A DNA stretch of 64,000 nt from Malachius bipustulatus (taxonomy: Eukaryota; Arthropoda; Insecta; Coleoptera; Melyridae). Location: positions 38,714,929-38,778,928 of the forward strand of contig OU342635.1 of assembly GCA_910589415.1 (NCBI GenBank), read 5' to 3'. The notes below the pieces were generated by a model that saw only the letters and a list, made by a program, of their open reading frames with translations, had not been told where the DNA came from and did no database searches. The position numbers and the translations under genes are program-made. Below, piece by piece: positions 23,206-34,987 of the stretch (positions are counted from its first letter, which is position 1; every line of letters begins with the position of its first letter).

Positions 23206-25979
23206 CAATAGTTATTTACATTACAAGCTACGAAAGTTCACTTTTAGGTGTGAGGTGTATTTAAATACCCGAGGCGAAGCGTAGCGTAGCCGAGGGTATT
23301 TAAAAACTCTGAGCACCTGAAAGAGCTTTCGTAACGTGTAATGTATTAAACTTTTCATTCTCCCCTTGTCATATTGAAGCACGGATTAAGAAGAAATGAG
23401 TAAAATAATACGATTCAGTGATAACAATGGAATTATTATAAGGTGCCATGTTTTTAACATTACCATAGTAACGATAGTTTTAAATTAATAATTTATGACA
23501 CTGTCAAGTTTAAAACTCTGTACCGCTATAATTTTAGAATTTTTGATCGTAGTTTAGTTCAATAGTTATTTACATTACAAGCTACGAAAGTTCACTTTTA
23601 GGTGCGAGGTCTTTTGAATAGCCGAGGCGAAGCGTAGCGTAGCCGAGGATATTTAAAACTCCGAGCACCTGAAAGAGCTTTCGTAGCGTGTAATGTATTA
23701 AACTTTTCATTCTCCCCTTGCCATATTGAACCACGGATTAAGAAGAAATGAGTAAAATAATACGATTCAGTGATAACAATGGAATTATTATAAGGTGCCA
23801 TGTTTTTAACATTACCATAGTAACGATAGTTTTAAATTAATAATTTATGACACTGTCAAGTTTAAAACTCTGTACCGCTATAATTTTAGAATTTTTGATC
23901 GTAGTTTAGTTCAATAGTTATTTACATTACAAGCTACGAAAGTTCACTTTTAGGTGCGAGGTCTTTTGAATAGCCGAGGCGAAGCGTAGCGTAGCCGAGG
24001 ATATTTAAAACTCCGAGCACCTGAAAGAGCTTTCGTAGCGTGTAATGTATTAAACTTTTCATTCTCCCCTTGCCATATTGAACCACGGATTAAGAAGAAA
24101 TGAGTAAAATAATACGATTCAGTGATAACAATGGAATTATTATAAGGTGCCATGTTTTTAACATTACCATAGTAACGATAGTTTTAAATTAATAATTTAT
24201 GACACTGTCAAGTTTAAAACTCTGTACCGCTATAATTTTAGAATTTTTGATCGTAGTTTAGTTCAATAGTTATTTACATTACAAGCTACGAAAGTTCACT
24301 TTTAGGTGCGAGGTCTTTTGAATAGCCGAGGCGAAGCGTAGCGTAGCCGAGGATATTTAAAACTCCGAGCACCTGAAAGAGCTTTCGTAGCGTGTAATGT
24401 ATTAAACTTTTCATTCTCCCCTTGCCATATTGAACCACGGATTAAGAAGAAATGAGTAAAATAATACGATTCAGTGATAACAATGGAATTATTATAAGGT
24501 GCCATGTTTTTAACATTACCATAGTAACGATAGTTTTAAATTAATAATTTATGACACTGTCAAGTTTAAAACTCTGTACCGCTATAATTTTAGAATTTTT
24601 GATCGTAGTTTAGTTCAATAGTTATTTACATTACAAGCTACGAAAGTTCACTTTTAGGTGCGAGGTCTTTTGAATAGCCGAGGCGAAGCGTAGCGTAGCC
24701 GAGGATATTTAAAACTCCGAGCACCTGAAAGAGCTTTCGTAGCGTGTAATGTATTAAACTTTTCATTCTCCCCTTGCCATATTGAACCACGGATTAAGAA
24801 GAAATGAGTAAAATAATACGATTCAGTGATAACAATGGAATTAAAGTCTATTTTTTATTTAGATGGACTTGTCAAACAGCTGTTAAGTTGGTACCCTGTG
24901 CAATCTTTAAACAGTAATTTTCATATTGTCGGATGGTAGCCTGTTTTCTTGACCTTGGCAACAAATTTACGTTGTGACTAAAGTAACGGCAAAATTCCCC
25001 GATTCGTGTATAGGCTATGACGTCACCTGCAAAACATGTTTCCTTGTTGTAAGTTGCTCAGTTATAAAACGGAAGTTAAAAACTTCAAATTACTTTATTT
25101 TCTTCGAAAATAGTCCTTTTTTAGCAGTTATTCGTTTTTTGAGGATAAATTTAACTGTTGCTTGGATTGACTATAATAATCTAATGACGTTTTGCGAAAA
25201 CTAGGTCTGGGTCCTCAGTCGGCACTCTAGTCACAGCGAAACGCCAGAAACTTGAAAAGTTGAAGTTGTCAAATTGACAAACCAAATTATCAAATTAAAA
25301 ATTATTAAAATGCTCAGGCAGGTAAATTTATTTCAAAAGAAAGAAAAGAATGAATCATCAAATGCTATAAACATTAGCGATTGAAAGATGTTTCTCCAGA
25401 TTAAGCAAAAATACAGTTTAATCAGATTCCTTGAAATATTCCTTGAGAAATTCTTAAAAAATGATTTAAATAATGTAAGTACCTCTATTTGTCAAGAATA
25501 GATCTTCTATTTTCAACATTTTTACATAAAACTAAGAAGGAATCGGTCTAATATCTTACATTTATATAAGATTTATAAGAGTAAATAGCTAGGTGCTTAC
25601 ACTTACAAGTCTCTAAAAATTTCCAATTTATTTTATTTAACCTCTAGAAATTGCGTTTATAGTTTTTCGAATTTTAAATTTTGAAATAAAATGACATTTC
25701 AACTAATCGACATAACCTAAATTAATTTAGTAACCATTCTAGTGACTATTTTAGTAACAACTATCACCACAACCAACCTAATCAGTCTTGTTGCCAATCG
25801 TTCCCCTAGAATTTTGACTTGGTGGAATCCATCTAAATAAAAAATAAAGTATATTATAAGGTGCCATGTTTTTAACATTACCATAGTAACGATAGTTTTA
25901 AATTATTAATTTATGACACTGTCAAGTTTAAAACTCTGCACCGCTATAATTTTATAATCTTTGATCCTAGTTTAGTTCA
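23206..25979. repeat. Five tandem 352-bp repeats (fifth one split)
   Basis: Units begin at 'caatagttatttacatta': 23206, 23560, 23912, 24264 and 24616. Units 2-4 give the same translation throughout and look identical by eye. Unit 1 is diverged (354 bp). Unit 5 is broken by a TA-flanked insertion at 24844-25851 and completed after it (25852-25979). Each unit holds an inner imperfect hairpin, 'cattacaagctacgaaag' against 'ctttcgtagcgtgtaatg', around a GC-rich 'cgaggcgaagcgtagcg' core. Part of the unit recurs inverted at 33520-33690. Open frames in the units are only a by-product of the repetition. Confidence 0.85.
24844..25851. mobile_element. 1-kb TIR element with TA duplication
   Basis: The ends are about 21-bp inverted repeats sharing 'tattttttatttagatgga' (left) and 'tccatctaaataaaaaata' (right). 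The uninterrupted repeat unit reads 'ggaattattataagg'. Here it is 'ggaatta' at the left and 'tattataagg' at the right, so the target duplication is TA, as in the Tc1/mariner superfamily. The interior has no transposase frame; the plus-strand frame at 24974-25204 is not recognisable. Confidence 0.7.
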
Positions 25980-26051
25980 AAATGAATTTCATTCAAGAAG
26001 CTGCAAATTCCAGTAAATCTTTCTGGAACATACAATAATAATTATTTGTAT

Positions 26052-26987
26052 TGTCAAGTAGGCACAAAAACCAGAGCACTGAAGTAATAAGATTTCTTAA
26101 CTATTAAACATAATTGCTAGCAAGCAATAATTCAAGTCAGCACAACTATTATTTGAATAATCATTTCAAAACTTATTGGGAAATACAAACTTGCTAGCAT
26201 GATGCGTAAATTGAAAAGAGTTTATCGACTTTGCTGACCTAATCAGCAGAGGTAATAAAAAGGAGAGTGCGACCCAGATTGGGGGACAGAGGGGCTCCTA
26301 CTCTGGACAGAGGGGCTCCTACTCTGCGGGAGTGTGACTCCAACTCTTGGAGACAGCGGGTACTCCGTAAAGTCATAAGTAAAGTAGTGCCGTTATTGTG
26401 AAAGTGCTGGTTAAGGAGCTGAATCTCCGGGACAAAAGCTGTTCGCAGTTTTACAAATTGTACCAATAAGCATTAGGATGATGCGTATGTAAGTACATTT
26501 CTATTTTCATGAATTTAGTGTATGTATTTAATGAGCGTTCGTTCTTGACCCTACTAAGGTCAAATCGTATATATATAAAAAGTCCTCAGCAATCGCTAGA
26601 GACTTTCAGGGTAGCCGAGGTACACTTAAGGCCTCCTCAAGGTAGCTCCCCTTAAGGGTTTTTATTTTATCTCTAATCTCTAATAGTACCAGAGGGCTCC
26701 CCTGGGAACTAGTGGCGACTGTAAAGGACTCGACTTTGATAGTAGGGACCGTAGTCCATTGTAAACATTTTAGTACCCCCCTAGTTGTTAACGTATGTCT
26801 ATCAATTATTATTATTAATTTTCTTTCAAAATTATTTTAACTGTTTTTTAATTTTTTGCTCAATAAATTAGATATATATTTGTTTTTGTAAATCTTATGT
26901 TCTTACCCCCCTTTTAACCCTACGAAATAGGGCAACCCCCCCTGGGTTGCGACATAGGGCGAAAGCACCGTTTTTCGCGGTGCGACA
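26052..26987 (+). repeat. 5' LTR (936 bp)
   Basis: Contains a TATA-like 'tatatatataaaaag' (26567-26581) followed by a probable start region, and a downstream AATAAA near 26863. It ends 'ggtgcgaca'. A short internal duplication 'acagaggggctcctactctg' gives two tandem copies at about 26287-26320. Confidence 0.9.
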
Positions 26988-26989
26988 TA

Positions 26990-27006
26990 TGGTGGAGGCG
27001 CCTAGC
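26990..27006 (+). promoter_or_regulatory. Putative primer-binding site
   Basis: Starts TGG two bases after the 5' LTR, as expected for pairing with a tRNA 3' CCA. The priming tRNA cannot be named from sequence alone. Confidence 0.5.
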
Positions 27007-27451
27007 TTGTATTTCGGGGTTAAAATTTCTTCATAAATTTTTTCCTACCTTGGACTATACCATCTGATCTTGTTTTTTTTTTTACATTCATCTTAAAATT
27101 ATATATTTTTTGACTAAAATGTTTACAAGTAGTTCTTATTTTTCGCGAGACGCTCATTAAAATAATATTTTTACCGTTTATTTACGTAAATGTAGTATCG
27201 AAGTCATTCATCCAAAGAGGTAATGACACATGTTGATTTGACCTACTGAATATAAAAAATTTGTCATTGTCAGCGGATTCCAGCTGAACATGATGTACTG
27301 AATAGGTACTTGAATTGCATTTTTGTGTAGCAAGTTCAAATTTACGGTATCAACATAGGCACCTACTACTTAATAAATTTTATTTTTGTAGATGCATTTT
27401 TCATAACCATAAAAAAAATCTTTTTTTTCTTTGTCATCGTTTTCATAAATA

Positions 27452-28619
27452 AAAAACCTTCTTGCGCATCAATCGCAGAAATAGTGTATTTTTATGCGAT
27501 TCAATAATAAATATTTTCTTCCTATTTTTTTTATAATGAATTTAATGAAAAATAATCCGATTTTTTTTTGGGAAAACTCCACCTACCTACAAAAAAAAAA
27601 GAATGATCCTCTCGTGGATGCGAACCCGCTCCAACAGTTAGCTAGTCAAGGATGTAACAAACTGAGCCACACGGTGCGTTTCGAATTTGTAGTGATGATG
27701 GGGTTGATATATGTAGTACGTCAGGTACCTACATCTACTCATTTTATTTTTTAAACTGGTCATATCTTAGTTATTAAAAAACCAATTTGAATACTTTTTT
27801 CACCTGCATGTACGTGATTTAATTGTCGTTGCGATTGCTCTTCTAATTTTCAGAACCATTCATAATTGAATGTGAAAAAAAATAAAAAAGAAATTGCGAA
27901 CCATTTCATCGATTTAATAATTTTATATAAGTGTAAGCTAATTTTGCACAAGCGAAAAACTTTTTTATCTTTCGTTTAAAGTGCTACATTAATCGAGGCG
28001 AATTAAAGCTAAGACATCAAATTATATGTTAAAGCAAAAAAAAATGGAAAATTTCGGTTCAACTTCTTCAAAAATGGACTCATAAACGGTTATAGAATTG
28101 ACACATTTCACCCTTTTTCCTACCCACGACACTGGCTTATTAATGGAAAATATGCTAATTTTATTGCATTAACTCAAATTTCCAATAATTTTCTTCAAAT
28201 CCTGTTAATTTGATTTCAAAGTTTTTTTGCCATCTTGCTCATACAATGGTTCAAAAAATTTTCAATTTTCCGTTAATGTTCAAAAAATTCAAATGGCCGC
28301 CATTTTGAAACGGCTCGGCCGATTTGGCTCAAGTGCAATACCAGACCACTCCTTGTGGACATCTTACTCTCACAAAAGTTTCAGCCCCCTAGATTGAAAA
28401 CTGCGGCCAGAAACCGTGCCTCAAGGACCGCATTTGGGGAACTTTGAAAGGACACCCTGTAGAAGTAACGTGACTTTTGGATTTTTTTTCAACGAAAATC
28501 TAAAGTCATTCCCAAGCTTTACAAGAATCCAAAATTTCGTTCACTAATCTTGAAAGATAAAGCTACAGGAGCGTTTTTAAAATCGAAAAATCGTGATTTT
28601 GGAGAAATAAATAAATATT

Positions 28620-28658
<39 letters not shown>

Positions 28659-28793
28659 TGGGCAGGTGAATTTTGGGAAACCACTTTTTCGTGATCTGGG
28701 GGTCATGATCGGTGGACATTTGATGAGTTTGGGTGATTTTCGAAAAGTGATGTCGTCCTCAATAGTGTATTTTTTTGTTAAAAAATACACTAA
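27452..28793 (+). mobile_element. Helentron-like non-autonomous element, copy 1
   Basis: Length 1342 bp, nearly identical to the inverted copy at 42657-43998. The 5' side begins 'aaaaaccttcttgcgcatc' and has a hairpin 'aatcgca...tgcgatt' around 'atagtgtatttt'. The 3' side repeats 'atagtgtatttt' inside a terminal hairpin ('tgtattttttt' / 'aaaaaatacac') and ends 'cactaa'. There is no target duplication. Subterminal repeats plus a 3' hairpin fit Helentron/HINE elements. It contains a tRNA-like segment (27605-27682, minus), a (TA)n run (about 28622-28656) and 'gacaccctgtag'. No Rep/helicase coding. Confidence 0.55.
27605..27682 (-). tRNA. tRNA-like segment (pseudo-tRNA) inside Helentron-like copy 1
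   Basis: On the minus strand an A-box-like 'tgtggctcagtttgtta' is followed after about 28 bases by a B-box 'gggttcgcatcc'. The spacing and order match pol III internal promoters of tRNA genes or SINEs. The T-stem pairs badly and no convincing anticodon stem is seen, so this is a tRNA relic rather than a working tRNA. Confidence 0.4.
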
Positions 28794-29539
28794 TAGTGTA
28801 TTTTCATTATTTATTTACATTCTGAAAGGTCGTTCATTGAAAAAGAAGCAGGTGCGTGTGTGGTATGAAATAGGATCGTACACCTAGAACAGTGCACGTA
28901 TCTGGTGTCATATTACATGGTACATACATGGCCTACTGAATGAATGAGTTGTCAACATGTGTTATTATTAATTACTAGGGCAGAGTTTATGGTCATCATT
29001 TATTATATTTATATTTTATTATTATATTAAGAGGTAAATGGGATTGGAATATTATTGAAACTCCAATATTTAAAAAAATTTTCAATTTTTGATTGATTTT
29101 CAATTTATTGTTTTTTAATCTATTGAGATAACTTTGAGCGATTTTTATCTGAATTTTTTAAATTTCGAATGGAAAAATTTATTTGATTTGCTATTGATCA
29201 TTTTTATTACTATCCCGATAAGCAGGGGCTTAATCGTAAGTAGTATTTTTTCCCGGAGGTATTAGCTGTCTGTTTATCGAAGGGTGATTCCCAATCTTAT
29301 AGACATTGATTTTGGCCCGTTTTATTAGTACTATTAGTACGACCACAATGCAATAGAGGTCAATGTCGGGGACAAAGCCTTTTACAATACAAGAGGCGAT
29401 TAAATTAAAAATCGAGAATATAAAACTCTTGACCGAAACTAGGGAAATAAACCCTTTTTCCAGCTGTAGGAAACTGGAAAGGTCTCCTCCGATAGCCTCC
29501 AGCACAAGGCGTCTAAGCGAGTCTGCTGTCAATTTAAAT

Positions 29540-30026
29540 TAAAATTTTCCTGACGACGATTTGTCACAGGAAGATTCGATCGAAAATACTGTAGTGGAAT
29601 CAAAAAATTCCGACACAGAAAACTGACAGACGCTAGCCTGACACAGGAGATAAATGATATATCTGTCCAACAAGGACGAGACAAAACATTAATTGTTAGA
29701 AACCAAGCCGTGGAGAATATAAACAAACGACAAGGGGTGGATAAAGAACGCTTTGATGCTAAGCACAGGAGCTTAGACTTTCAGATAGGCGATAAAGTTA
29801 AAGTTCTTACCCCCGTCAGAAAAGTCGGTCGAAGTGAGAAATTACTATTAAAATGGTTTGGTCCATATTTTATCTCAAAAAAAAGATTGGAGAAGTTGAT
29901 TACGAGATAAAGAAGGGTAAGTCGTCCAACGCACCGAAAGATGTGGTACATGTCTCTAGAATACTTCCATACCATGACCCATGGATGCCTCACTCACTAG
30001 AGCCGACACCTCGGCCGACACCCTAG
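29540..30026 (+). pseudogene. Gypsy-type integrase C-terminus (GPY/F module)
   Basis: Reads NINKRQGVDKERFDAKHR, FQIGDKVKVLTPVRKVG, LLLKWFGPYFISKK. After a 2-base shift in the A-run at about 29880-29892 comes EVDYEIKKGKS then DVVHVSRILPYHDPW, and a stop at 30026. The 'GD.V.V..P......KL...W.GPY.I' pattern is the GPY/F module at the end of Ty3/Gypsy integrases. Upstream, further frame changes hide the catalytic core. It is the only recognisable protein relic of the LTR element. Confidence 0.8.
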
Positions 30027-30567
30027 AGTTTTCCTTTCACATACATCCCTCTAAACTCATATCCTTGGGAACTCGGTAGCTAAGCCTACCATAATCTCAG
30101 CAAGTATTTGTCTTGCAAAATGAGAAGAAGGGGGGAGATACTGGAAATGTGGGCCAAATTCAGATTAATTCCCTCAGTGAAATCTGCCTTGAACAAAATT
30201 TGTGAAAGATGTTTTGAAATTAAGAACCATTGTTAACCAGTCTGGAGCAAATTTTGGGAAAGAATTACTGAGGTGATGTCAAAAATAAAAATTTTATTTT
30301 TGGGAATGGGCAAAATTTCTTTTTTATTGTATACATTATGCATAAGATTATTTATTTTTAGATTTAAGTATAAGGGAACATTATATTATTATATTAAGGT
30401 GTAAGTGTAGGACCTTACGGTTTTTTGCTTGACTGTTATCATTAATTGGACATGAATATTAGTAGGTAGTATTGTATAATGATGAGATAATCATGTAATA
30501 AAAAGTAATTAGATTAACACTTAAGACCAGACATGAACCTATTTTGATACTGCATTTTATTTTCATG

Positions 30568-31385
30568 TACAGGGTGATTCATTATAATGTCGCCCCCCTT
30601 TAACTTTGTTATTTCATGAGTCCCAAAAAATTAAAAGTAGGGTTATGTAGGTGCTAAAAAATACTTTTTTATACGTGTAACAAAAATTTGAAAGTAGATC
30701 AGTATACAGGGAAAACCAAAAATTTAATTTTTTTTCAATGGATCACCCTATATATGAATTTATTTTTCGATTCCTCGTAAAATTCTAAGCATAACTTATA
30801 TAACATACCGTATACCTAAATTCAAAGGCTTCTGAAATATTCGCATTTGAAACATCATCAAATATTTTATAAACCACCTGTTGCAAATCAAGAAATCTAA
30901 CAATAAAATGCTCTACTGGGTCTCCATTTTTTCAACACATTTTATAAGGGTTTATAAGGGTTGTTCGCATTTTCTCCAATGAATCTGTTATGAATTCTGG
31001 GTTATTTTAATTTAAATTATTAATTTTAATCCGTATCAAATCTTTTAGATGATCGAGGTTTTCAATTTGGTAGTTATACACACGGTTTTTTAAATAGTTT
31101 CAAATGCGAATATTTCAGAAACTATTGAATTTAGGTATACGGTATGTTATATAAATTATGCTTAGAATTTTACGAGGAATCGAAAAATAAATTCATATAT
31201 AGGGTGTTCCATTGAAAAAAAAAATAAATTTTTGGTTTTCCCTGTATACTGATCTATTTTCAAATTTTTGTTATACGTATAAAAAAGTATTTTTTAGCAC
31301 CTACATAACCCTACTTTTAATTTTTTTGAGACACATGAAATAACAAAGTTAAAGGGGGGCGACATTATAATGAATCACCCTGTAC
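30568..31385. mobile_element. Palindromic foldback inside the LTR element
   Basis: Left 'gtacagggtgattcattat' is mirrored by 'ataatgaatcaccctgtac'. The arms of about 250-270 bp ('gtcgcccccctttaactttg' / 'aagttaaaggggggcgac') are separated by a non-palindromic middle. An inner boundary word, 'gatcaccctatatatg' / 'catatatagggtgttcc', repeats the modular layout seen in other palindromes here. Confidence 0.85.
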
Positions 31386-32304
31386 CTGGAGCCACTCAAG
31401 ACATCGCCATCTGCCAGTAGCGCGAGCATTCCCAAGACGGCCTGGAACATGTCCTTCTGGTATGCCGGTTAAGTCACCATATCCTATCATGATGGAAGGT
31501 GTGAAACTACAAAATAAGGCGACTTCTCCACGTACATGCGGATCAAGTCGAGGTCTGCGAAAAGTTGGATCGGCAGTTACGAGAAAGGCAAACAGCTACA
31601 ACAAACTATTGGGTGCCGACTCAGAAAACGGGTCCTCAGAAAGTATCCCTCGGTCCACATACATATGGATGCTCAAGTCTTCATGAAGCACAAATGTCAG
31701 GCGACGGCTGACATCATTAAGCCAACAGGGCTGCTATTCATAAATGAAGCTGATAACGAACTCAACAACCATATGGAACAACAATACGTTCAAGATATGG
31801 GACCATCATATAGTAGTGCTCTCAATATGGCACATGGGAGCTGACCGCCCTAATATCAATGTGCTCTCGAGCCCAAAACATAGTACTTATACAGAAGCAG
31901 ATGACCACCCGCCGATAATAGCAACGACAGTCCAATAAGCATCCCTTTTTTGAAAAAATGCAGTAGGTGACATACAACACCAGCAATCACTAGGTCAAGG
32001 CCACAAAGACAGTTTATTTCAAAAAAGAAACTCAGAAGTGCTCCAGGTCAAAAAGTGAATTTACGAACTCTAGCTTTTAAGGTTTTGTTTTGTATAGGTC
32101 TTATTCTCATTTATATTAGGTCCTCTGCCTTAATATTAATTATCTAAAATTAAAAATAACATCTTTGATATCTTAATAAGTACTTAGAATGTTCATGATC
32201 CTTTTTTCTATTTATTAGTATTAAGTAGGTACTCATTGTAACATGTTATTATAGCAGAAAGAGTTTCAAAAGCTGGGGGCCAGCTTTTCCGGAGAGGAGG
32301 CATA
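31386..32304 (+). other. 3' internal part of LTR element, unrecognised
   Basis: Overlapping open frames at 31462-31938 (up to 102 residues) show no motif that I recognise. They may be remnants of a third reading frame or plain non-coding internal DNA. The purine-rich 'ggagaggagg' at 32291-32300 just before the 3' LTR is the likely polypurine tract. Confidence 0.5.
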
Positions 32305-33240
32305 TGTCAAGTAGGCACAAAAACCAGAGCACTGAAGTAATAAGATTTCTTAACTATTAAACATAATTGCTAGCAAGCAATAATTCAAGTCAGCACAACT
32401 ATTATTTGAATAATCATTTCAAAACTTATTGGGAAATACAAACTTGCTAGCATGATGCGTAAATTGAAAAGAGTTTATCGACTTTGCTGACCTAATCAGC
32501 AGAGGTAATAAAAAGGAGAGTGCGACCCAGATTGGGGGACAGAGGGGCTCCTACTCTGGACAGAGGGGCTCCTACTCTGCGGGAGTGTGACTCCAACTCT
32601 TGGAGACAGCGGGTACTCCGTAAAGTCATAAGTAAAGTAGTGCCGTTATTGTGAAAGTGCTGGTTAAGGAGCTGAATCTCCGGGACAAAAGCTGTTCGCA
32701 GTTTTACAAATTGTACCAATAAGCATTAGGATGATGCGTATGTAAGTACATTTCTATTTTCATGAATTTAGTGTATGTATTTAATGAGCGTTCGTTCTTG
32801 ACCCTACTAAGGTCAAATCGTATATATATAAAAAGTCCTCAGCAATCGCTAGAGACTTTCAGGGTAGCCGAGGTACACTTAAGGCCTCCTCAAGGTAGCT
32901 CCCCTTAAGGGTTTTTATTTTATCTCTAATCTCTAATAGTACCAGAGGGCTCCCCTGGGAACTAGTGGCGACTGTAAAGGACTCGACTTTGATAGTAGGG
33001 ACCGTAGTCGATTGTAAACATTTTAGTACCCCCCTAGTTGTTAACGTATGTCTATCAATTATTATTATTCATTTTCTTTCAAAATTATTTTAACTGTTTT
33101 TTAATTTTTTGCTCAATAAATTAGATATATATTTGTTTTTGTAAATCTTATGTTCTTACCCCCCTTTTAACCCTACGAAATAGGGCAACCCCCCCTGGGT
33201 TGCGACATAGGGCGAAAGCACCGTTTTTCGCGGTGCGACA
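32305..33240 (+). repeat. 3' LTR (936 bp)
   Basis: Same length as the 5' LTR. I see two substitutions (near 33010 and 33069). Followed by the 4-bp duplication 'gtat'. Confidence 0.9.
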
Positions 33241-33244
33241 GTAT

Positions 33245-33690
33245 GTTCCAGAAAGATTTACTGGAGTTTTACATTCAATTTTCCATCTAAATAAACGTTA
33301 ATCAAACTGACATTTCTACTTTTTTGTCCAGGCCACGAAAGTTTTTCATAGCTAGCAACCACCTAGCAACCTATCACCTAGGATGTTTTACTTTCGCTTT
33401 CGGTTGTCTTATCAAGACAGAAAGTTACACTTTCGTAAAGGGGAGAATGAAAATAATTATTATCCAGAAAGATTTACTGGAATTTGCAGCTTCTTGAATG
33501 AAATTTATTTTGAACTAAAATACGATCAAAGATTCTAAAATTACAGCGGTACAGAGTTTTAAACTTGACAGTGTCATAAATTAATATTTTAAAACTATCG
33601 TTACTATGGTAACGTTAAAAACATGGCACCTTATAATAATTCCATTGTTATCACTGAATCGTATTATTTTACTCATTTACTCAGACTATA
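33245..33690. repeat. Right arm of composite foldback
   Basis: 33245-33455 mirrors 22970-23205. 33465-33690 mirrors the segment around 25852-26035, that is, part of the 352-bp unit plus 'gaagctgcaaattccagtaa'. Before the LTR insertion the two sides met in a hairpin with 'ccagtaaatctttctggaac' as stem. Confidence 0.75.
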
Positions 33691-34986
33691 ATGGCGATTA
33701 CGAAACCGAGACCGATTTTATCCTGTTACTTTGCATTGTCGAGATAGGGTTCAAATTTGGAAAAATCATGTTATTATTTTGCGTTCTGATAAATAAAAAA
33801 TAAAAAACTTTTGTCTGATCTGTGCTGCAGTAGACTGTGCTCACATAAAAAAGCCGTACCATTCGGAAGACTATGAACGTGATAGATATGTTTTTCTGAA
33901 ATTTTCTTTTTAAACTAGAATACGAATTGTGAGGAGTTCAAAACTGGCAAGAGATTGTTCTGTCTCTGCGTTCCCGTTTTTGAGACACCAGAAGAGGGTC
34001 GTTTACAGGGTGAATGTTTTTATCAGTCTCGATTTCTGTAAACAATTTTTTGATACGCTCATCAATTTTATTTTTGAGCCTCCACCGCTTGATGTATACT
34101 TATGTCAAGATGTGAAATGTTATCTACAAACGGGGCCCGTGCGCGAGTTGACATATTGTTGATCAATATGACCAAAATCCATCAAGTGGCAGAAATGTAA
34201 TAACAGATTTTAATGGAAGTAAAATTTTGTGAGAGGGTTTTCAAAATTTCCTATAAGCTGCATTGTAACTTGGAAACAGAGGGGGCTCTCTTCAATTTTT
34301 TTAAGGGTGAACGCCGTTAGTCCCGATTCCTAAAAACAATTCATTTTTTCACAAGTCTGTTAAGTTTAGGCTCTTTTTACTTTAATTTTCGAAGCTTATA
34401 AAACAATTCACAGACGACGCCCCGAGCACGATAGTGTTATTTATGAAGAGTGATACACACCACTTTTAAAAAAGTGATCGATAATCTAAATGTTTTGAAA
34501 ATATTATTTATATGCCAGAGCTTTGAAAATTTCACATTGGATATGTTGGGACAAGAATCAGTTTTATCCTGCTCTCTGCGTTTTAAGAATATTCCGGGTC
34601 AATGTTATGAAAATTCTAAGTGTTGAGCTTTTAAAAAATTAATTTGATGTTTTTGAAATTAGTTTATAACTTTACGGCCCAACTACTTAGATGGAGCTTT
34701 TTCAATTTCTGTTGCAGTCAGTTTTGCACAAACAAAATTATGCCCCTCTTGGCAAACATCGATTTTTTGAATAAAATTAATAAAAAAATATTGGTTAAAC
34801 AATTTTCAAGGCTTATTTTGATAAACTTCTGACCATATTTTCTAAAAATGATGAAATCAAAACTGTGAATGGTTCGTCTGGAGATATTCTCAGATTCTCT
34901 CTTCATCAGTCATCAGGCTACAAGAAACAACTGCTGGGGTGGAAAAAATCAAATGGAACACATAGGCCAAAGATAGACATTATTTC
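33691..34986. other. Intergenic, no gene seen
   Basis: AT-rich. Open frames at 33929-34162 and 34644-34906 have no recognisable content. No element boundary can be supported. Confidence 0.45.
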
Positions 34987-34987
34987 A

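Larger units (their letters stand above)
26052..33240 (+). mobile_element. Complete LTR retrotransposon (Ty3/Gypsy type), non-autonomous
   Basis: Two 936-bp LTRs (26052-26987; 32305-33240) begin TGTCAAG and end GCGACA, and are flanked by a 4-bp target duplication 'gtat' (26048-26051; 33241-33244). By eye only two base differences separate the LTRs, so the insertion is young. A primer-binding-like 'tggtggaggcgcctag' follows the first LTR and a purine tract 'ggagaggagg' precedes the second. Inside, only the integrase C-terminus can be recognised (29540-30026); gag, protease, RT and RNase H are missing. A Helentron-like element (27452-28793) and a palindrome (30568-31385) lie within. The orientation comes from PBS, PPT and integrase. 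Confidence 0.9.

Noticed and set aside
23598..24505. Three identical 67-residue minus-strand open frames
   Set aside because: They are the same frame in successive 352-bp repeat units, with no motif; the DNA repeat explains them.
23206..24842. Regular repeats considered as a CRISPR-like array
   Set aside because: Unit length 352 bp, no short repeat/unique spacer pattern, and a eukaryotic genome.
31462..31938. Possible env- or gag-like gene in the LTR element
   Set aside because: Overlapping short frames without signal peptide, membrane segment, zinc knuckle or capsid motif; not supportable.
26239..32719. Identical 75-residue minus-strand frames at 26239-26466 and 32492-32719
   Set aside because: They lie in the two LTRs and are antisense to the element.
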